NCBI RefSeq assembly: GCF_000262755.1
Contig: NZ_AFEU01000001.1
Coordinates: 1,018,027 to 1,082,026 of the forward strand
Origin: Bacillus methanolicus PB1
GTDB lineage: Bacteria > Bacillota > Bacilli > Bacillales > Cytobacillaceae
Direction: 5' to 3'
DNA length: 64,000 nucleotides
Below the pieces are notes generated by a model. It was not told the origin of the DNA, searched no databases, and saw nothing but the letters and a program-made list of their open reading frames with translations. The translations under genes were made by a program, and so were the position numbers. Positions 60,537 to 64,000 of the stretch are shown here, piece by piece. Within the stretch, counting starts at the first letter, position 1. Each line of letters starts with the position of its first letter.

Positions 60537-60753
60537 AAAAGAAAGTGGTCGATAAATCATAAATTGTGGTCGATATATTTAAAAAGTGGTCGATAACCGG
60601 AAAGTTATAGAAAACTTCCTTAAACGATTGGCACCTACTTTTTTAAAATCTTGAGCAATTTTCCGGAATTACGTTTCTTAATCAAACGTTTGATTAAAAT
60701 CCAGAATGCAAGCAATTAAATTGTCCTGATTTTCTTGCCATATATTCTTATTT
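60537..60753. repeat. 20/21-nt periodic array, locus C, right half, plus short gap
   Basis: GTGGTCGATA starts at 60545, 60566 and 60586 (spacing 21 and 20), continuing the array cut by the IS3 element. Bases 60605-60753 hold no recognised feature apart from the downstream region of cotJC. Confidence 0.85.
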
Positions 60754-61311
60754 TTAACTTGTTGTTTCTTCTTTCAATATTTCAACCGCTTCACGAAATC
60801 TTTGAGAATGAACGACTTCTCGCTCTCTAAGAAATCTTAGCCCATCTTGCAAATCAACATCATCGGTTAAATCGATAAGAGATTGATACATGGCCCGCGC
60901 TTTTTCTTCAAGGGCAATATCTTCATATAGATCTGCGATCGGGTCACCCTTCGCCTGAATATAATCAGCGGTCCAAGGTTGTCCTACTGCATTTTGATAA
61001 AAGAGTGCTTTCCCATGATTGGCATAGTATCCTCCAAGCCCTGCTTCTTCCAGTTGTTCGATTGTTGCATCCTTCGTCAATTTGTATATCATCGTGGCAA
61101 TCATTTCAAGATGGGCCAGCTCCTCTGTTCCGATATCGTTTAGTATCCCAATAACCTTTGGAGGCATCGTATAACGCTGGTTCAAATAACAAAGGGATTG
61201 GGATAGCTCACCGCTTTCTCCGCCGTAGGCTTCCAGCAGGTTTTTCGCCATCCTCACATCACACTTACTTACACGAACAGGGTATTGCAGCTTTTTTTCA
61301 TAAATCCACAT
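60754..61311 (-). CDS. cotJC: Spore coat protein CotJC (manganese-catalase family)
   Basis: 185 residues of the ferritin-like Mn-catalase fold. Metal ligands are seen in DIGTEELAHLEMIATMIYKL, EDIALEEKARAMYQ and REREVVHSQRFREA. It matches B. subtilis CotJC in size. Part of the spore coat or germ-cell layer made in the mother cell and perhaps guards against peroxide. Last gene of the cotJABC operon, 14 bp after cotJB. Confidence 0.95.
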   Translation of the reverse strand: MWIYEKKLQYPVRVSKCDVRMAKNLLEAYGGESGELSQSLCYLNQRYTMPPKVIGILNDIGTEELAHLEMIATMIYKLTKDATIEQLEEAGLGGYYANHGKALFYQNAVGQPWTADYIQAKGDPIADLYEDIALEEKARAMYQSLIDLTDDVDLQDGLRFLREREVVHSQRFREAVEILKEETTS

Positions 61312-61325
61312 GTCATCTCACCTCC

Positions 61326-61604
61326 CTAAACCTGCCATGGCCAAGGTTGTTCAACCCATTGCCACGGGACACCTGAAGTGCTGAGACCAAAATTAAACAA
61401 CGGACCAAACTTTTTTTCAAACTTTTCCGCAGTGTTCTTACGCATTTCTTCAAAAAGATTGAATTGTTCAATTGCCTCTATGTCGTTCGGATGTGTATCC
61501 AAATACAGATTTAATTCAACCAATACAAATTGAATGACTTGCAATTCTTCAAGAATTGCATAAAAATTAGGATCAATCGTTTTACCCATTTCCATCTCAT
61601 TCAT
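61326..61604 (-). CDS. cotJB: Spore coat protein CotJB
   Basis: 92 residues. FYAILEELQVIQFVLVELNL then YLDTHPNDIEAIEQFN, and the C-terminal VPWQWVEQPWPWQV are typical of CotJB (family ends with a Trp-rich tail). Needed with CotJA and CotJC for coat assembly in B. subtilis. The gene lies 5 bp after cotJA; the gap to cotJC is 14 bp. Confidence 0.92.
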   Translation of the reverse strand: MNEMEMGKTIDPNFYAILEELQVIQFVLVELNLYLDTHPNDIEAIEQFNLFEEMRKNTAEKFEKKFGPLFNFGLSTSGVPWQWVEQPWPWQV

Positions 61605-61609
61605 CCATT

Positions 61610-61816
61610 CTATAGTTTTTTTGAGGGATAAGGACTATAGAGTACAGTCCAAAGTGTCCCTAGGCTCGCGGCTTTTCTTAATGAAAATTGGGGTAAGTTA
61701 TTAGGTTGAAAATCAAGATACAAACTAGGGGGAGTCTCGTAAATTTTGATTCTTATTGGCACACAGGGGTCAAATGGCGAAACGAAAGGAAAATAATTTT
61801 TCTGTTGAGAAAACAT
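61610..61816 (-). CDS. cotJA: Spore coat protein CotJA
   Basis: 68 residues. Family segments are YFPFVSPFDPCVPIRIKIYE, PPSLYLDFQPNNLPQFS and the C-terminal GTLWTVLYSPYPSKK. First gene of the operon. In B. subtilis cotJABC is read by sigma-E in the mother cell. Upstream (61817-61900, minus strand) I see CATAAAATATT, roughly like a sigma-E -10 box, but no convincing -35 box, so this is only suggested. Confidence 0.9.
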   Translation of the reverse strand: MFSQQKNYFPFVSPFDPCVPIRIKIYETPPSLYLDFQPNNLPQFSLRKAASLGTLWTVLYSPYPSKKL

Positions 61817-62105
61817 AATTTTATGGAAAGCCCCTTTCGATTTAAAAAATATTTTCTAAATATTTTATGAATAGGAATTTTAAGTGAAATAAGGCATGTA
61901 CACATTTTTATTACTTTTTGGAGCAGTCATTACGGCTTCTTGATAATGATTTGCACCTCTTTTAAATAGCCATTCTAACAGCCTGTACATTTAGCTGAAG
62001 AAAATATAAGAACACATAATCGTAACCGTAAAATAGTACCCACCTATTAACCAAGATGATACTATGAGATAATCTCTTCAAATCAATATTTGAGGAGGTT
62101 TTTTG

Positions 62106-62432
62106 ATGTCTCGAGCGGAATTGCGAAAAGAATGGGAACTTCGTATCGATAAGTTTAGGGCAAGTGGACAGACCCAATCCAAATGGTGTGCTGACAATAA
62201 TGTAAAGCTCCATCAATTAAAATATTGGCTTAAAAAAATTGAAAACACAAATCGGATCTCAGCACCATCACCTAAATGGGTATCAATCACAATGAATGAA
62301 CAAGATGCCGAATCAAAAAACACTTCATTATCCTTACAGATTAATATAGGGCAAGCATCCATAGAGGTTAAACCTGGCTTCGACCCATCTTTCCTTGCGG
62401 ATGTCGTCCGGACCTTAAGATCGCTGTGTTGA
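62106..62432 (+). CDS. tnpA: IS66 family accessory protein TnpA
   Basis: About 108 residues. N-terminal HTH-like segment RKEWELRIDKFRASGQTQSK ... WCADNNVKLHQLKYWLKK and a C-terminal part LQINIGQASIEVKPGFDPS. These are usual for IS66 OrfA. ATG 62106 is behind GAGGAGG. The next gene starts within its end (GTGTTGA overlap). Confidence 0.9.
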   Translation: MSRAELRKEWELRIDKFRASGQTQSKWCADNNVKLHQLKYWLKKIENTNRISAPSPKWVSITMNEQDAESKNTSLSLQINIGQASIEVKPGFDPSFLADVVRTLRSLC

Positions 62433-62782
62433 ACGAAGCAATGATCGTGCATGTTTACCTCGCCCGAGGGAGCACAGATTTGCGCAAGTCCATTGATGGC
62501 CTGGCTGCGTTGGTGAAAGAGTCGTTTGATCTGGACCCCTTTTCGTCTAGCTATTTTGTCTTCTGTAACCGTAATCGGGATAAATTGAAAATTCTTCATT
62601 GGGAGCACAACGGATTTTGGCTCTATTATAGACGTTTAGAACGCGGAAAATTTCAATGGCCAACGGATGAAAGTGATGCACCGTTAAAAATAAGCCGCCG
62701 GCAGTTCCGTTGGTTGCTTGATGGACTTCCACTTGATCAACGCCAGGCTCATCCTGAAGTTATCGCAAGGACAGTCATATGA
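62426..62782 (+). CDS. tnpB: IS66 family accessory protein TnpB (Orf2)
   Basis: 118 residues. HVYLARGSTDLRKSIDGLAA, VFCNRNRDKLKILHWEHNGF and FWLYYRRLERGKFQWP are the IS66 Orf2 hallmark. I choose GTG 62426, giving (M)LNEAMI as in relatives and a 7-bp overlap with tnpA; TTG 62429 and ATG 62441 are alternatives. This is unrelated to the RNA-guided TnpB nucleases at 11 and 56 kb despite the same symbol. Confidence 0.92.
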   Translation: MLNEAMIVHVYLARGSTDLRKSIDGLAALVKESFDLDPFSSSYFVFCNRNRDKLKILHWEHNGFWLYYRRLERGKFQWPTDESDAPLKISRRQFRWLLDGLPLDQRQAHPEVIARTVI

Positions 62783-62860
62783 AATCATATTTTTTCATTT
62801 TTTTATTTAAAACTCCAATTTTTAAAAGGGACTGATCATAATTTGTCGAATAGATAAAGT

Positions 62861-64000
62861 ATGAAAAAGACAACGAAAACACTCACCCAACCAACTGAAA
62901 ATCTTCAAAAACGATGTGAATCCCTTGAAAAGCAAGTCGCTGAACTGACTGCGAAGTTAAAATGGTATGAGGAACAGTTTCGCCTCAGCCAAAAAAGACG
63001 ATTCGGCTCTTCAAGTGAAAAAACACATTCCGATCAACTAGAGCTTTCGCTCTTTAATGAAGCAGAGGTAGAAGCAGCCTCCAATTTAGAGGAACCTGCT
63101 TCTGAAACCATTACCTACCGTCGTCGTAAAAAACGCGGCCAACGTGAAACGATGCTAGAAGACCTGCCTACGGAAACGGTTGAATACCGCCTTTCCGCAG
63201 AAGAGCAGGTCTGTTCGTGTTGCGGTGGATCTTTACATGAAATGAGCACGGAAGTGCGTCAAGAAATCAAAGTCATTCCAGCTGAAGTAAAAGTGGTTAA
63301 GCATGTCCGTTATGTCTACGCCTGCCGCCGTTGTGAACGTGAGGAGATCCATACCCCGATTGTGACAGCGTCTATACCGGCACCTGTCTATCCGGGCAGT
63401 TTAGCTTCTCCTTCAAGTATGGCGTATGTGATGAGCCAAAAATATGTGGAAGGGCTGCCTCTTTATCGCCAGGAAAAGCAGTTTGAGCGATTTGGGTTTA
63501 CATTATCCCGGCAGACGATGGCGAACTGGATGATCTATGGCGCAGATCAGTGGTTACGTTTGATTTATGATCGGATGAAGGATCATTTACTCAAGCAGGA
63601 GATTCTCCATGCGGATGAAACCACTTTACAGGTACTTCATGAACCGGGTCGAAAGGCAACATCCACTTCTTATATGTGGCTTTATCGTACAGGAAGAGAA
63701 GGTCCGCCGATTACTCTTTATGAATACCAACAGACACGAGGAAAGGAACATCCTCGTAAGTTTCTGAATGGTTTCAAGGGCTACCTTCATGTGGATGGCT
63801 ACTCCGGTTATCAAGGGCTGCCTCATGTGACCCTGGTAGGTTGTTGGGCACATGCAAGGCGTAAGTTTGATGAAGCCTTAAAGGCTCTTCCGGCTTCAAA
63901 GCAGTCGGCTCCGGTAGCTGCCAAGGAAGGACTCCATTTCTGTAACCAACTTTTTGCGATTGAGCGTGAATTAAAGGATTCAACTCCTGAAGAACGCTAT
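62861..64000 (+). CDS. tnpC: IS66 family transposase TnpC (3' partial)
   Basis: 380 codons are visible and open to the window's end. Coiled-coil start ([20 protein letters not shown]), the RRFGSSSEK linker and the zinc-binding Cys set CSCCGG...CRRCE come first. The DDE domain follows, with first Asp in [11 protein letters not shown] and second in [12 protein letters not shown]; the Glu lies outside. ATG 62861 is the natural start, with only a weak ribosome binding site. Family length is about 500-520 residues. Confidence 0.92.
   Translation, partial: MKKTTKTLTQPTENLQKRCESLEKQVAELTAKLKWYEEQFRLSQKRRFGSSSEKTHSDQLELSLFNEAEVEAASNLEEPASETITYRRRKKRGQRETMLEDLPTETVEYRLSAEEQVCSCCGGSLHEMSTEVRQEIKVIPAEVKVVKHVRYVYACRRCEREEIHTPIVTASIPAPVYPGSLASPSSMAYVMSQKYVEGLPLYRQEKQFERFGFTLSRQTMANWMIYGADQWLRLIYDRMKDHLLKQEILHADETTLQVLHEPGRKATSTSYMWLYRTGREGPPITLYEYQQTRGKEHPRKFLNGFKGYLHVDGYSGYQGLPHVTLVGCWAHARRKFDEALKALPASKQSAPVAAKEGLHFCNQLFAIERELKDSTPEERY

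Larger units (their letters stand above)
62022..64000 (+). mobile_element. IS66-family element (3' end beyond window)
   Basis: The left end GTAACCGTAAAATAGTACCC at 62022 has the IS66-type terminus (GTAA start). The three standard genes tnpA, tnpB and tnpC follow in order with normal spacing, all intact as far as the window goes. The copy therefore looks recent or active, unlike the other IS remnants here. The segment 61817-62021 in front holds only the cotJ promoter area. Confidence 0.85.

Overview
The window is a chromosomal segment of an endospore-forming member of the Bacillaceae. Supporting signs are the spore-coat operon cotJABC, the divergent gltC / glutamate synthase pair, ycnJ-ycnI, yisU/yisV, yaaN/xpaC, a bacillithiol-dependent FosB, strong GGAGG ribosome binding sites, frequent TTG/GTG starts and fairly AT-rich DNA. 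Genus and species cannot be fixed from sequence alone.

Layout. (1) 1-10.2 kb: a sulfur-salvage operon for S-modified cysteines (ytnJ-like monooxygenase, ytnI-like glutaredoxin, a second luciferase-type monooxygenase, GNAT N-acetyltransferase, M20 deacetylase) with a complete oligopeptide-type ABC importer in its middle. Its second ATPase gene carries a one-base frameshift. A scar of an amino-acid ABC ATPase precedes the acetyltransferase. (2) 10.2-17.6 kb: a scrap zone with IS21, TnpB-type and IS256 remnants, gene tails (acyl-CoA ligase, GH13 glucosidase, Fis-type HTH, a DUF2653-like gene) and a few intact genes (DUF3892, a 423-aa unknown, aldo/keto reductase, a membrane protein). (3) 17.6-24.9 kb: a probable anti-phage island on the minus strand. 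It holds a three-gene toxin/antitoxin/SecB-like-chaperone operon resembling CmdTAC, and a three-gene operon of a TM2-TerB_N-TerB_C protein, a BrxD-like P-loop ATPase and an Lhr/BrxHI-like DEIH helicase. (4) 25-46 kb: accessory metabolism: MFS exporters, an arginase-fold protein, a Fur-box-controlled unknown gene, an IMEF-cargo encapsulin iron store, the ycnJ/ycnI copper genes, fosB, yaaN/xpaC, YbaK-like, LysE exporter with divergent MocR regulator, a VanW lipoprotein, an amino-acid oxidase and a cold-shock protein. (5) 45-59 kb: core metabolism: glutamate synthase with its LysR regulator, malate:quinone oxidoreductase, and an RlmCD-type rRNA methyltransferase. (6) 59-64 kb: a decayed IS3 element, cotJABC, and an IS66 element that runs off the window.

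Two window-wide patterns stand out. First, several intergenic gaps hold strictly periodic repeat arrays (21, 20-21 or 52 nt period) and a separate dispersed REP-like palindrome family (core GGGTCNGACCC). Second, many genes and IS ORFs are broken by single-base indels or one stop codon (oppF-like ATPase, DUF2653, xpaC, tnpB, IS3, IS256, ycnJ). This is either real decay or sequencing error and should be settled before those genes are called dead.

The best candidates for under-described biology are the TM2-TerB/ATPase/helicase operon beside the CmdTAC-like operon, the fixed-period intergenic arrays, and the Fur-box gene facing the encapsulin locus.
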